Below, piece after piece: positions 8,787-17,715 of a stretch of DNA of 30,927 bases. Location: assembly GCA_031556525.1 (NCBI GenBank), contig JAVBSS010000036.1, forward strand, positions 1 to 30,927, given 5' to 3'. The stretch comes from JAVBSN01 sp031556525. Lineage in GTDB: Bacteria; Bacillota; Clostridia; Lachnospirales; Lachnospiraceae. The notes beneath the pieces are model-generated. The model had not been told where the DNA came from, did no database searches, and worked only from the letters and a program-made list of their open reading frames with translations. The translations under genes and the position numbers were made by a program. Position 1 is the first letter of the stretch. Each line of letters opens with the position of its first letter.

Positions 8787-11186
8787 ATGCAATACGGTTA
8801 TTTTGATGAATTAAATAAAGAATATGTTATTAACAGACCAGATACACCAGCTCCTTGGGCAAACTATCTTGGTTCTCCAGAATATGGTGCTATTATATCT
8901 AACAATGCAGGTGGATATAGTTTCGTAAAGAGTGGAGCAAATGGAAGAATTATTAGATATGTATTTAACCAGTTCGATCAACCAGGTAGATACATATATT
9001 TAAGAGATGATGATAGTAAGGATTATTGGTCAGCATCATGGCAACCAGTAGGAAAAGACTTAGACTCATATGAGAGTGAGTGTCATCATGGTACAGCATA
9101 TACTAACATGGTAGCTAAATATTCTGGAATTAAGAGTGAGGCTCTATACTATGTACCACTTGATAAGACTCATGAAGTATGGAAACTTACAGTAACTAAT
9201 GAGTCGGACAAGCCACGTAAGATATCAGCATTTGGTTATTGTGAATTTACTAACGATAATAACTATGAACAAGATCAAGTTAACTTACAATATACTTTGT
9301 TTATTACAAAGACATATTTTAAGAATAACAAGATAGAGCAAGTTATTAATGAAAATGTTAATAAAGGTGATGTTGATGGCAATAAAGCAGTAAATAGATT
9401 CTTTGCAATGCAGGGAGCGCCAGTTACATCATACTGTGGTGACAAAGAGCAATTCGTTGGTAGATATCACCAATATGGCAATCCAGTAGCAGTTGAAAAT
9501 GGTGATTGCGGTAACAACTTGAATTACAACTTAAATGCTTGTGGTGCATTACATACAGCAATGGAGTTACAACCAGGAGAGACTAAAGAGCTTGTATTTA
9601 TATTAGGTATGAAGAGTGATGAAGAATCAAATGCTATTATTGATTCATATTCTGATGTAGCTAAGAAGACAAGTGAAGAATTAAATGAATTAAAGACATA
9701 CTGGCATGGAAAACTTGATAATCTTCAAGTAAGTACACCTTCAGAATCATTTAATAATATGATAAATACTTGGAATTCTTATCAATGTTTCATGACATTT
9801 ATATGGTCAAGAGCAGCATCTTTCTCTTACTGTGGACAACGTAATGGATATGGTTATAGAGATACTGTTCAAGATATTCAAGGTATAATACATCTTGATC
9901 CAGAGATGGCGTTAGATAAGATTAAGTTTATGATATCAGCGCAAGTAGATAACGGTGGTGGTCTACCACTAGTTAAATTTGATCATGTACCAGGAAATCA
10001 AAAGACTCCTGATGATCCAGAGTATGCAAAAGAGACTGGACATCCAGCGTATAGAGCAGATGATGCACTTTGGTTATTCCCTACTGTATACAAATACATT
10101 GCTGAGAGTGGTAATATTGACTTTATTGATGAAGTTATATTATATGCTAATGGCGGAGAAGATACAGTATATGATCATCTTAAGAAAGCAATAGATTTCT
10201 CTATGAATAGATTAGGAAATAATAATATGCCAGCTGGATTACATGCTGACTGGAATGATTGCTTAAGATTAGGTAAGAAGGGTGAGTCTTCGTTTGTAGC
10301 AATGCAATTATACTATGCAATGACAGTACTTAGAGGATTTGCAGAGAATAAGAATGATACTGAGTATCTTGCATACCTTGATAAAGTACAGACATCATTA
10401 GGAAATACTATTCAAGAAAAATGTTGGGATGAAGATAGATATGCTCGTGGATACAAAGAAGATGGTATGATTATTGGTTCTAAGAAGGATCCAGAAGCTA
10501 ATATGTGGCTTAATCCACAGTCTTGGTCTGTTATAAGTGGACTTGCAAGCAAAGAGCAATCTGAGTTAGCACTTGAATCAGTTCATAGAGAATTAAATAC
10601 ACCATATGGTGTAAGATTAATGGCACCATCATATGTAGACCATGCATTTGAAGGAGCATTAATGTTATTATTCAATCCATCAACAAAAGAAAATGGTGGT
10701 ATTTTCTCACAACCTCAAGGTTGGATTATACTAGCAGAGAGTTTAATGGGACATGGTAATAGAGCATTTGAGTACTTTGAAGAAAGCTCGCCAGCATCTA
10801 TGAATGATAAAGCAGAGATTCGTAAATTAGAGCCATATTGTCATGGACAATTTACGGAGAGTACAGATAGTCCTTATGAAGGTCGTTCTCATGTACACTG
10901 GTTAACAGGAACAGCGTCAACTGTTATGGTTGGTTGTGTTGAGGGTATACTAGGAATGAGACCAGACATTGAAGGAATTAAGATAGCACCTTCTATTCCA
11001 AGTGATTGGAAAGAATGTACTATAACAAAAATGTTTAGAGGCAAGAAACTTAATATTAAAGTTTCTAATCCGAACGGTGCAGAAAGTGGATATAAGTCTT
11101 TAACGTTAAATGGAACAGTTCTTGAGGGGAACTATGTAAAGGCAGACATGCTATTAGATGAGAACGAAATATTGCTTGAAATGTAA
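8787..11186 (+). CDS. GH94 glycoside phosphorylase (cellobiose/chitobiose phosphorylase-like)
   Basis: A 799-residue cytoplasmic enzyme without a signal peptide. The N-terminal beta-sandwich opens with the YGYFD..EYVI.RPDTP.PW.NYLG signature of GH94, followed by AGGYSF. The (alpha/alpha)6 catalytic barrel carries YGYRDTVQD (about 355) and GLHADWNDCL, in which D491 corresponds to the general acid of the family. HVHWLTGTAS near the C-terminus is also typical. Such enzymes split an imported beta-linked disaccharide with phosphate, giving an alpha-sugar-1-phosphate. Length fits the cellobiose and N,N'-diacetylchitobiose phosphorylases rather than the longer cellodextrin, laminaribiose or beta-1,2-oligoglucan enzymes, but I cannot fix the substrate. 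No transporter or regulator lies beside it. RBS is AAAAGGAG; the next gene follows after 19 bases. Confidence 0.9.
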   Translation: MQYGYFDELNKEYVINRPDTPAPWANYLGSPEYGAIISNNAGGYSFVKSGANGRIIRYVFNQFDQPGRYIYLRDDDSKDYWSASWQPVGKDLDSYESECHHGTAYTNMVAKYSGIKSEALYYVPLDKTHEVWKLTVTNESDKPRKISAFGYCEFTNDNNYEQDQVNLQYTLFITKTYFKNNKIEQVINENVNKGDVDGNKAVNRFFAMQGAPVTSYCGDKEQFVGRYHQYGNPVAVENGDCGNNLNYNLNACGALHTAMELQPGETKELVFILGMKSDEESNAIIDSYSDVAKKTSEELNELKTYWHGKLDNLQVSTPSESFNNMINTWNSYQCFMTFIWSRAASFSYCGQRNGYGYRDTVQDIQGIIHLDPEMALDKIKFMISAQVDNGGGLPLVKFDHVPGNQKTPDDPEYAKETGHPAYRADDALWLFPTVYKYIAESGNIDFIDEVILYANGGEDTVYDHLKKAIDFSMNRLGNNNMPAGLHADWNDCLRLGKKGESSFVAMQLYYAMTVLRGFAENKNDTEYLAYLDKVQTSLGNTIQEKCWDEDRYARGYKEDGMIIGSKKDPEANMWLNPQSWSVISGLASKEQSELALESVHRELNTPYGVRLMAPSYVDHAFEGALMLLFNPSTKENGGIFSQPQGWIILAESLMGHGNRAFEYFEESSPASMNDKAEIRKLEPYCHGQFTESTDSPYEGRSHVHWLTGTASTVMVGCVEGILGMRPDIEGIKIAPSIPSDWKECTITKMFRGKKLNIKVSNPNGAESGYKSLTLNGTVLEGNYVKADMLLDENEILLEM

Positions 11187-11205
11187 TGTATCGAGGTGAA
11201 ATATA

Positions 11206-11673
11206 ATGGAAACTATGAGGCAGATAATTGGTAACAAATTGTTTGTAAGTGCTTTTTTAGGATGGAGTATAGCGCAGATATTAAAAACTCTTATAAATTT
11301 TATAATTACAAAAAAATTTGTATGGGAGAGATTAATAGGAAGTGGTGGAATGCCTAGTTCACATTCAGCTACAGTATGTGGATTGCTTACAGCGACAATC
11401 ATAGAATATGGTATAGATGGATTTGAGTTCCCTATGGCATTTGCATTTGCAATGATTGTTATGTATGATGCAATGAATGTTAGAATGGAGACAGGAAAAC
11501 AAGCAATTGTGCTTAATTTAATGCTTAAAAATGAAGATTTTATTAGTCAATTTAAAAACAATTCAGTTGGAAATTGGCCTAAAATATTTAAAGAATATGT
11601 TTGACATACGCCAGTACAAGTTGTTGCTGGAATGTTATTAGGCATAGTAATAGGTCTAGCAGTGTGTTTGTAA
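11206..11673 (+). pseudogene. Divergent PAP2 (YuiD-type) membrane protein, interrupted by in-frame TGA
   Basis: Read through, this is a 155-codon gene, the usual length of the YuiD/divergent PAP2 family (about 158 in B. subtilis). It has an N-terminal membrane segment, the GGMPSSHSATV signature (about residues 46-56) and the FAMIVMYDAMNVR motif. After KEYV, codon 133 (11602-11604) is TGA, and the same frame continues HTPVQVVAGMLLGIVIGL to a TAA at 11671. Homologues have Gly-His-x-Pro here, so TGA replaces a conserved glycine codon; GGA to TGA is one base change. Without readthrough the product is 132 residues and lacks the last membrane helix. The TGA is followed by C, a leaky context. Nonsense mutation, readthrough and sequencing error remain possible. 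Start has GAGGTG 9 bases upstream; probably co-transcribed with the GH94 gene. Confidence 0.75.
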
Positions 11674-11684
11674 ATGAGATATGC

Positions 11685-11747
11685 ACTTCAAAATTGAATT
11701 GACCTTTGGGAGCTTGCTCACATAAGGTTATATTCATATTTTGAAGT
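11685..11747. repeat. Long imperfect inverted repeat (hairpin element)
   Basis: Terminal 10-bp perfect inverted repeats (11685-11694 and 11738-11747) enclose further paired blocks: 11695-11699 with 11732-11736, and 11700-11706 with 11724-11730. A short palindrome, GAGCTTGCTC (11710-11719), sits at the tip. Almost the whole 63 bases fold into one hairpin. There is no T-tract. It may be a small palindromic intergenic repeat or MITE-like remnant, or a transcribed structured RNA; I do not recognise a family. Confidence 0.6.
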
Positions 11748-11748
11748 A

Positions 11749-11808
11749 TACGGCGAATGCCGTACATCGAGATGAAGCGTAGCGTAATCGAGATGACATG
11801 GCATAATA
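11749..11808. repeat. Second structured block with a direct repeat
   Basis: It opens with a 6-bp hairpin, TACGGC/GCCGTA around GAAT (11749-11764). It then contains two copies of ATCGAGATGA at 11766-11775 and 11787-11796, offset by 21 bases. An alternative fold pairs ATGCCGT..CATC (11757-11768) with GATG..ATGGCAT. It is visibly richer in GC than its surroundings. It is not coding in any convincing frame. With the preceding hairpin it looks like one composite intergenic element. Confidence 0.5.
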
Positions 11809-11850
11809 ACTTTATATTTATAGAATATATACTTGATTTTTCCACATACT

Positions 11851-11885
11851 ACTGTAAGAAGTGCTTTAATGGTACTTCTTACAGT
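11851..11885 (+). promoter_or_regulatory. Perfect 12-bp stem-loop upstream of tepA
   Basis: ACTGTAAGAAGT (11851-11862) pairs perfectly with ACTTCTTACAGT (11874-11885) around an 11-nt loop. It ends 45 bases before the tepA start. No T-run follows on either strand, so it is a poor intrinsic terminator. It could be an operator palindrome or leader structure. No clear promoter is visible between 11674 and 11930; TATACT (11828-11833) lacks a -35. Confidence 0.45.
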
Positions 11886-11930
11886 TATGTATTGAAAATG
11901 TGAATTTTCTTACTAAGTATGGAGGCAAGT

Positions 11931-12596
11931 ATGGAAGATAATAAAAGAGACGATGGACAATGTAATCTATCAAATAATGAATTTGGCTATAAAATACATT
12001 TACTTAATATTATTGGTGAGATTGAGGGGCATGAGTGTTTACCTTCAACAGCCAAGACTACTAAATATGAACATGTATTGCCAGAATTGGCTAGAATTGA
12101 AGAAGATAATAGTATACAAGGGATGTTAGTCATGATAAATACAGTTGGCGGAGATGTGGAAGCTGGTTTAGCTATGGCAGAGATGATAGCATCAATAAAT
12201 AAACCAGTAGTTAATCTAGTGTTAGGTGGAGGCCACTCTATAGGAGTACCTTTAGCTACATCTGGAATATACTCATTTATTGTACCAACTGCAACAATGG
12301 TTGTTCATCCAATAAGAATGAATGGAACTGTGATAGGCGTAAAACATAATTTTGAATATATTGAGCGAATGCAAGATAGAATAATTGAATTTACAGCTAA
12401 TCACTCTAAAATAGATAAAGAGAATTTAAAAGAAATAATGTTTAAAACAGGCGAACTAGCAAAGGATGTGGGATCTATGTTAGTTGGAAAAGAAGCTGTT
12501 GATATGGGACTTATTGATGAAGTAGGTGGCATACATGAGGCGTTTGAACATTTGTATAAGTTGATAAAAGAAGAAAAAAATAGTAATATGTTATAG
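11931..12596 (+). CDS. tepA: ClpP-family serine protease, TepA-like
   Basis: A 221-residue ClpP-fold protein of the TepA type (translocation-enhancing protein). The nucleophile Ser lies in GGGHSIGVPLATSG, the His in MVVHPIRMNG and a candidate Asp in DMGLIDEVGG. I chose ATG 11931 because GGAGG (11922-11926) sits five bases upstream and overlaps the alternative ATG at 11919. No signal peptide; cytoplasmic or membrane-peripheral. It heads the operon and lies just before ftsK, 23 bases apart, a common arrangement in Clostridia. In Bacilli TepA has been linked to protein export and spore-protein processing; the role here is inferred. Confidence 0.85.
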   Translation: MEDNKRDDGQCNLSNNEFGYKIHLLNIIGEIEGHECLPSTAKTTKYEHVLPELARIEEDNSIQGMLVMINTVGGDVEAGLAMAEMIASINKPVVNLVLGGGHSIGVPLATSGIYSFIVPTATMVVHPIRMNGTVIGVKHNFEYIERMQDRIIEFTANHSKIDKENLKEIMFKTGELAKDVGSMLVGKEAVDMGLIDEVGGIHEAFEHLYKLIKEEKNSNML

Positions 12597-12619
12597 AACT
12601 AAAAGGGGAGATAATCTAG

Positions 12620-15151
12620 ATGGCTGGGAACACAAGAAAAACCAATTCATCAAAAAAGAATAGTAATAGGAATTATAATAATAAGAAAAGAACGAATACC
12701 AAAAGAAAAGTAGAAGAACAGAAATCGCTAAAAGGTGAAATTATTGTATTGGCAATAGCGGCAGTATTAATTGTATTACAATTAAGTAATTTTGGATTAT
12801 GTGGTGGAGTTCACTATATTACAGACTTTTTATTTGGAGTATTTGGTATAGTGCAATATGTATTACCGATATACGTATTATTATTAGTTGGATTTCTATA
12901 TGCAAATGAAGGTAGTATTAGAGCTGTTAAGAAATCTATATATATAACATTATTTGTATTATGTATAAGTATATTTGCACAGTTATTAAGAGATCCTAAT
13001 GCAACAAGTGTTAAGGCAGTATTTACAGATAGCATGAGCACTAAGTTTGGAGGCGGATTTATTGGTGGTGGACTTACTATATTGTTACTAAAAGGATTAG
13101 GTATAGTAGGAACATATATTTTAATGATATTTATATTTGCAGTAGTAATTATGTTGGTTACAGAAGTATCCATTTTTGATGTTATTACTGAAATTAAATT
13201 ATATTTTGCTGAAAGAGCAGCATATGAAGAAGATGATGAATTTGAAGAAGTAGATACTCCTATTAGCAATAATAGAAAAGCTACTAAAAATAGCACCAAA
13301 GAATCAAGTAGACAAGATAAAGAAGTACATAAAGGCAAGGCTAAGAATAAGCCTAAGAAAAGTGTATTGGGCAGTATTAAGGTGTTTGATGATGAAGCAG
13401 ATATTGAAGAAATAGATAAAGATGCTTTGATAGAAGAAGATGTTCATGAAATAACAATGGATTTTAGTGTAGATGAATTCGATGATATGCCTATAGCTAA
13501 GGTAGAACCTATATTTGCAGAACCTATTTTAGATGATATTGACATCGAGGAAGAAATAGTTAGCAAACCAACAAGAAAGAGAAGAACACCTACGGTAGAA
13601 GACAAGGCAGTACTAGAAGAAAATACTATAGAAACAGAACAGATTATTAATAAAACTGCATCTAGCACTAAAAAGGGTACATATGTATTTCCACCAATGA
13701 ATTTACTTAGCAAGGGTAGTGGAAGCAAGACTAATAATGATGCAGCAGTAAGAGCAACAGCAGCCAAATTACAGAGTGTTCTTGCAAGTTTCGGAATTAA
13801 TGTTAAGATAACCAATTATAGTTGTGGACCTGCAGTTACAAGATATGAGATGCAACCAGAACAAGGTGTTAAGGTAAGTAAGATTACAGGTTTAGCTGAT
13901 GATATAATGCTTAATTTAGCTGCAGATGGAATAAGAATTGAAGCTCCTATACCAGGTAAAGCAGCAATAGGAATAGAGATTCCTAACAAAGAAACACAAG
14001 CTATAATGTTTAGAGATTTAATAGAAAGTGACGAGTTTAAGAGATCGTCTTCTGATATTTCTTTTGCAGTTGGTAAGGATATAAGTGGTGAAACTATGGT
14101 TTCTGATATTGCTAAGATGCCACATTTACTTATTGCAGGAGCAACAGGTTCAGGAAAATCAGTGTGTATAAATACTCTTATAATGAGTATATTGTATAAG
14201 GCTCATCCAGATGATGTTAAGTTAATAATGATTGATCCTAAAGTAGTTGAATTATCAGCTTATAATGGAATACCACATTTATTAATACCAGTTGTTACAG
14301 ACCCGAAAAAAGCGGCTGGAGCACTTAACTGGGCTGTTATGGAGATGACAGAAAGATATAAGTTATTTGCAGAGTTTAATGTTAGAAACCTAAAAGGTTA
14401 TAATGACAAAGTGGATCAAGCACTAGCAGGTGGTGAGTGTGATCCGGAAAAGCTTCAAAAGAAACCACTTATAGTAGTAATAGTTGATGAGTTAGCTGAC
14501 CTTATGATGGTAGCTCATGGTGAAGTTGAAGATGCAATAGTTAGATTATCTCAATTAGCACGTGCAGCAGGTATTCATTTAGTAATTGCTACACAAAGAC
14601 CTTCTGTAGATGTTATAACAGGTCTTATTAAGGCAAATGTACCATCAAGAATAGCATTTTCAGTATCATCAGGTGTAGACTCAAGAACCATATTAGACAT
14701 GGTAGGAGCAGAAAAACTATTAGGTAAAGGTGATATGTTATTCTATCCAACAGGATATCCTAAACCAGTTCGTGTTCAAGGAGCATTTATATCAGATGAT
14801 GAAGTTGGTAAGGTAGTGGATTTCTTGAAACAGAAGAATGGCGAGACTACATATAGTGAAGAAGTAAAAGAACAGATTACAAATGCATCAAGCAGCAGTC
14901 CAAGTAGTAGCGGACAAGGCGGTAATGATAGAGATGAATATTTTATAGAAGCAGGCAAGTTCATAATTGATAAAGATAAAGCATCAATTGGAATGCTTCA
15001 AAGAGTATTTAAAATAGGCTTTAATAGAGCAGCAAGAATTATGGATCAATTATCAGAAGCTGGTGTTGTAGGTGAAGAAGAAGGCACGAAACCTAGAAAA
15101 GTAATTATGAGTATGGAAGAATTTGAAGACTATATTGATGATTATGTATAG
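12620..15151 (+). CDS. ftsK: FtsK/SpoIIIE family DNA translocase
   Basis: An 843-residue protein with a short basic N-terminus (Asn/Lys-rich, residues 1-35), about four membrane helices (40-190), an acidic and lysine-rich low-complexity linker (about 195-350) and a RecA-like motor. Walker A is GATGSGKS at 507-514 and Walker B lies in VVIVDELADLMM. A winged-helix gamma domain at the C-terminus (about 773-843, DEYFIEAGKF..) reads oriented DNA motifs in this family. It pumps DNA through the septum during division or sporulation. FtsK and SpoIIIE cannot be separated by sequence alone here; sporulation capacity of the host is not shown. A Ser/Gly-rich hinge (ASSSSPSSSGQGG) precedes gamma. RBS AAAAGGGGAG. 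Confidence 0.95.
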   Translation: MAGNTRKTNSSKKNSNRNYNNKKRTNTKRKVEEQKSLKGEIIVLAIAAVLIVLQLSNFGLCGGVHYITDFLFGVFGIVQYVLPIYVLLLVGFLYANEGSIRAVKKSIYITLFVLCISIFAQLLRDPNATSVKAVFTDSMSTKFGGGFIGGGLTILLLKGLGIVGTYILMIFIFAVVIMLVTEVSIFDVITEIKLYFAERAAYEEDDEFEEVDTPISNNRKATKNSTKESSRQDKEVHKGKAKNKPKKSVLGSIKVFDDEADIEEIDKDALIEEDVHEITMDFSVDEFDDMPIAKVEPIFAEPILDDIDIEEEIVSKPTRKRRTPTVEDKAVLEENTIETEQIINKTASSTKKGTYVFPPMNLLSKGSGSKTNNDAAVRATAAKLQSVLASFGINVKITNYSCGPAVTRYEMQPEQGVKVSKITGLADDIMLNLAADGIRIEAPIPGKAAIGIEIPNKETQAIMFRDLIESDEFKRSSSDISFAVGKDISGETMVSDIAKMPHLLIAGATGSGKSVCINTLIMSILYKAHPDDVKLIMIDPKVVELSAYNGIPHLLIPVVTDPKKAAGALNWAVMEMTERYKLFAEFNVRNLKGYNDKVDQALAGGECDPEKLQKKPLIVVIVDELADLMMVAHGEVEDAIVRLSQLARAAGIHLVIATQRPSVDVITGLIKANVPSRIAFSVSSGVDSRTILDMVGAEKLLGKGDMLFYPTGYPKPVRVQGAFISDDEVGKVVDFLKQKNGETTYSEEVKEQITNASSSSPSSSGQGGNDRDEYFIEAGKFIIDKDKASIGMLQRVFKIGFNRAARIMDQLSEAGVVGEEEGTKPRKVIMSMEEFEDYIDDYV

Positions 15152-15172
15152 TAAGAAAGGATAATACAAAGT

Positions 15173-16843
15173 ATGAACACGGATATTCAAATCGCCAGAG
15201 AGGCTAAGTTAGATTTAATTAAAAATGTAGCAGCTAGACTTAATATTGAGGAAGACGATTTAGAATTATACGGTAAGTATAAGGCGAAATTATCAGATGA
15301 ACTAATGGATAAGGTTAAATCTAATCCAGATGGTAAATTAGTATTAGTAACAGCAATTAATCCAACACCAGCGGGTGAAGGTAAGACTACTGTAACGGTA
15401 GGATTAGGTCAAGCATTAGGCAAATTAGACGTAGATTCAATTATTGCATTGCGCGAGCCATCACTAGGCCCTTGTTTTGGTGTTAAAGGTGGAGCAGCAG
15501 GTGGTGGTTATTCACAAGTAGTTCCGATGGAGGAATTAAATCTACATTTTACTGGAGATTTTCATGCAATTACTTCAGCAAATAACTTATTAGCAGCAAT
15601 GTTAGATAATCATATTCAACAAGGTAATGAACTTAGAATCGATACAAATCAAGTAGTATGGAAACGTTGTTTAGATATGAACGATAGAGTGTTACGTAAT
15701 ACTGTTGTAGGATTAGGTTCAAAGATGGATGGTGTAGTTAGAGAAGATGGATTTGTAATAACTGTAGCATCTGAGATAATGGCAATATTATGCCTATCAA
15801 ATGATATTAATGATTTAAGAAATAGATTAAGTAGAATTATAGTGGCATATAACTATAATGGTGAGCCTGTAACAGCAGGTGAACTAAAGGCAGTTGGAGC
15901 AATGACTGCTTTATTAAAGGATGCTATTAAACCAAACCTAATACAAACATTAGAGCATACACCAGCTTTAGTACATGGTGGTCCATTTGCAAATATTGCA
16001 CATGGTTGTAATAGTGTTAGAGCTACAAAAACAGCACTAAAATTAGCTGATGTAGTAGTAACAGAGGCAGGATTTGGAGCAGATTTAGGAGCTGAGAAAT
16101 TCTTAGATATTAAATGTAGAATGGCTGACTTGAAACCAGATGCAATTGTATTAGTAGCTACAGTTAGAGCATTAAAATATAATGGTGGAGTTAAGAAAAC
16201 TGATTTAAGTGAAGAGAATATCGATGCACTTAGCAAGGGTATTGTAAATTTAGAAAAACATATAGAAAATCTTAAATTATATGGAGTTCCAATAGTAGTT
16301 ACTCTTAATAAATTTGTTACTGATACCGTAGCAGAATTAGAGTTTGTAAAGAATTTCTGTGAGGATAGAGATTGTGAATTCGCATTAGCTGAGGTATGGG
16401 AAAAAGGTGGCGAAGGCGGAATCGAATTAGCTAAGAAGGTAATGAACACTCTTGAAACTCGTGAAAGCAATTTCAAAGTATTGTATGAAGATGAATTAAG
16501 TATTAGAGAAAAAATTACTACAATTGCTAATAAAATATATGGTGCTGATAATGTTACATATTCAGGAGCAGCTGAGAAAGCAATTGATAGAATAGAGAAA
16601 TTAGGATATGGAAACTTACCAGTATGTATGGCAAAGAACCAATATTCTTTATCTGATGATCCAACTAAATTAGGAAGACCAACAGGATTTGATATTAATA
16701 TAAGAGAAGTATACGTTAGTGCTGGAGCAGGATTTGTAGTAGCTATTACAGGTGCAATAATGACAATGCCTGGACTTCCAAAAGTACCAGCAGCAGAGGG
16801 AATTGACGTAGATGAAAATGGACAGATTACAGGATTATTCTAA
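15173..16843 (+). CDS. fhs: Formate-tetrahydrofolate ligase
   Basis: A 556-residue enzyme of standard family length. It makes 10-formyl-THF from formate, THF and ATP. The P-loop TPAGEGKT is at residues 65-72, followed by VGLGQAL, REPSLGPCFGVKGGAAGGG and the LNLHFTGDFHAI motif. FolD follows 15 bases downstream, so the pair carries formate into methylene-THF: the methyl branch of acetyl-CoA synthesis in acetogens, or simply one-carbon supply for purines and glycine. The window alone does not show acetogenesis. Start ATG is 21 bases after ftsK. Confidence 0.98.
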   Translation: MNTDIQIAREAKLDLIKNVAARLNIEEDDLELYGKYKAKLSDELMDKVKSNPDGKLVLVTAINPTPAGEGKTTVTVGLGQALGKLDVDSIIALREPSLGPCFGVKGGAAGGGYSQVVPMEELNLHFTGDFHAITSANNLLAAMLDNHIQQGNELRIDTNQVVWKRCLDMNDRVLRNTVVGLGSKMDGVVREDGFVITVASEIMAILCLSNDINDLRNRLSRIIVAYNYNGEPVTAGELKAVGAMTALLKDAIKPNLIQTLEHTPALVHGGPFANIAHGCNSVRATKTALKLADVVVTEAGFGADLGAEKFLDIKCRMADLKPDAIVLVATVRALKYNGGVKKTDLSEENIDALSKGIVNLEKHIENLKLYGVPIVVTLNKFVTDTVAELEFVKNFCEDRDCEFALAEVWEKGGEGGIELAKKVMNTLETRESNFKVLYEDELSIREKITTIANKIYGADNVTYSGAAEKAIDRIEKLGYGNLPVCMAKNQYSLSDDPTKLGRPTGFDINIREVYVSAGAGFVVAITGAIMTMPGLPKVPAAEGIDVDENGQITGLF

Positions 16844-16858
16844 GGAGGACTAATTAAC

Positions 16859-17698
16859 ATGGCAAAACTTATTGATGGCAAGAAAATATCGGCTGATATT
16901 AAAGAAGAACTAAAAGTAAAAGTTGCAGCTTACAAAGAGCAAGGTAAAAATATTGCCCTAGCAGTTATTCAAGTAGGAAATGACCCAGCATCAAGTGTAT
17001 ATGTGGGAAATAAGAAAAAAGCGTGTGAATACATAGGTATAGAATCTGTTGCTTACGAATTACCAGAAGATACAACCGAGGCGCAATTACTTGATATAAT
17101 AGATAAGCTAAATCAAGATAGTAAAATAAATGGAATACTAGTTCAATTACCAGTGCCAAAACACATTAACGAAGATACTGTAATTAAAGCTATAGCACCA
17201 GAAAAAGATGTAGATGGTTTCCATCCTCAAAGTGTTGGTGCACTTAGTATTGGACAAAAAGGATTTGTTTCATGTACACCAGCAGGTGTTATTCAATTAT
17301 TAAAACGTTCAGATGTTGATATTAACGGCAAAGAATGTGTAGTAATTGGACGTAGTAATATTGTTGGTAAGCCAATGGCATTATTATTACTTAGAGAAAA
17401 TGGAACAGTTACTATATGTCACTCAAGAACAGCTGACTTAAGGGAAGTAACAAAGAGAGCGGATATTTTAATTGTTGCAATAGGAAAACCTAAGATGATA
17501 GATGCATCTTATGTTAAAGATGGAGCTGTTGTAATTGATGTAGGTATACATAGAGATGAGAATAATAAACTATGTGGAGATGTTGATTTTGAATCAGTAG
17601 AGCCAGTAGCTTCGTCAATAACTCCAGTACCAGGTGGAGTAGGACCAATGACAATAGCAATGTTAATGAACAACTGTGTAGAAGCAGCAAACATGTAA
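16859..17698 (+). CDS. folD: Bifunctional methylene-THF dehydrogenase / methenyl-THF cyclohydrolase FolD
   Basis: A 279-residue FolD of normal length. It interconverts 5,10-methylene-THF and 10-formyl-THF. Visible signatures are the cyclohydrolase Lys in YVGNKKKACEYIG, the GILVQLPVPKHI and DVDGFHPQSVG segments, the dinucleotide-binding GRSNIVGKP and the C-terminal PVPGGVGPMTIAML. The ribosome-binding site AAGGAGG sits between the fhs stop and this start. It acts directly after Fhs. Confidence 0.98.
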   Translation: MAKLIDGKKISADIKEELKVKVAAYKEQGKNIALAVIQVGNDPASSVYVGNKKKACEYIGIESVAYELPEDTTEAQLLDIIDKLNQDSKINGILVQLPVPKHINEDTVIKAIAPEKDVDGFHPQSVGALSIGQKGFVSCTPAGVIQLLKRSDVDINGKECVVIGRSNIVGKPMALLLLRENGTVTICHSRTADLREVTKRADILIVAIGKPKMIDASYVKDGAVVIDVGIHRDENNKLCGDVDFESVEPVASSITPVPGGVGPMTIAMLMNNCVEAANM

Positions 17699-17715
17699 GA
17701 AAAGAGAAGATTATA

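Noticed and set aside
11602..11630. TGA as a selenocysteine codon with the small hairpin at 11611-11630 acting as SECIS
   Set aside because: The family residue here is glycine rather than cysteine, the hairpin is weak (about six pairs), and no selenocysteine machinery is in the window.
11766..11796. Two ATCGAGATGA copies as a CRISPR remnant
   Set aside because: The repeat is 10 bases with an 11-base gap and only two copies, and no cas gene is near.
11588..11845. 85-residue minus-strand ORF across the yuiD end and the structured element
   Set aside because: There is no ribosome-binding site or recognisable domain, and it covers the hairpins; likely chance.
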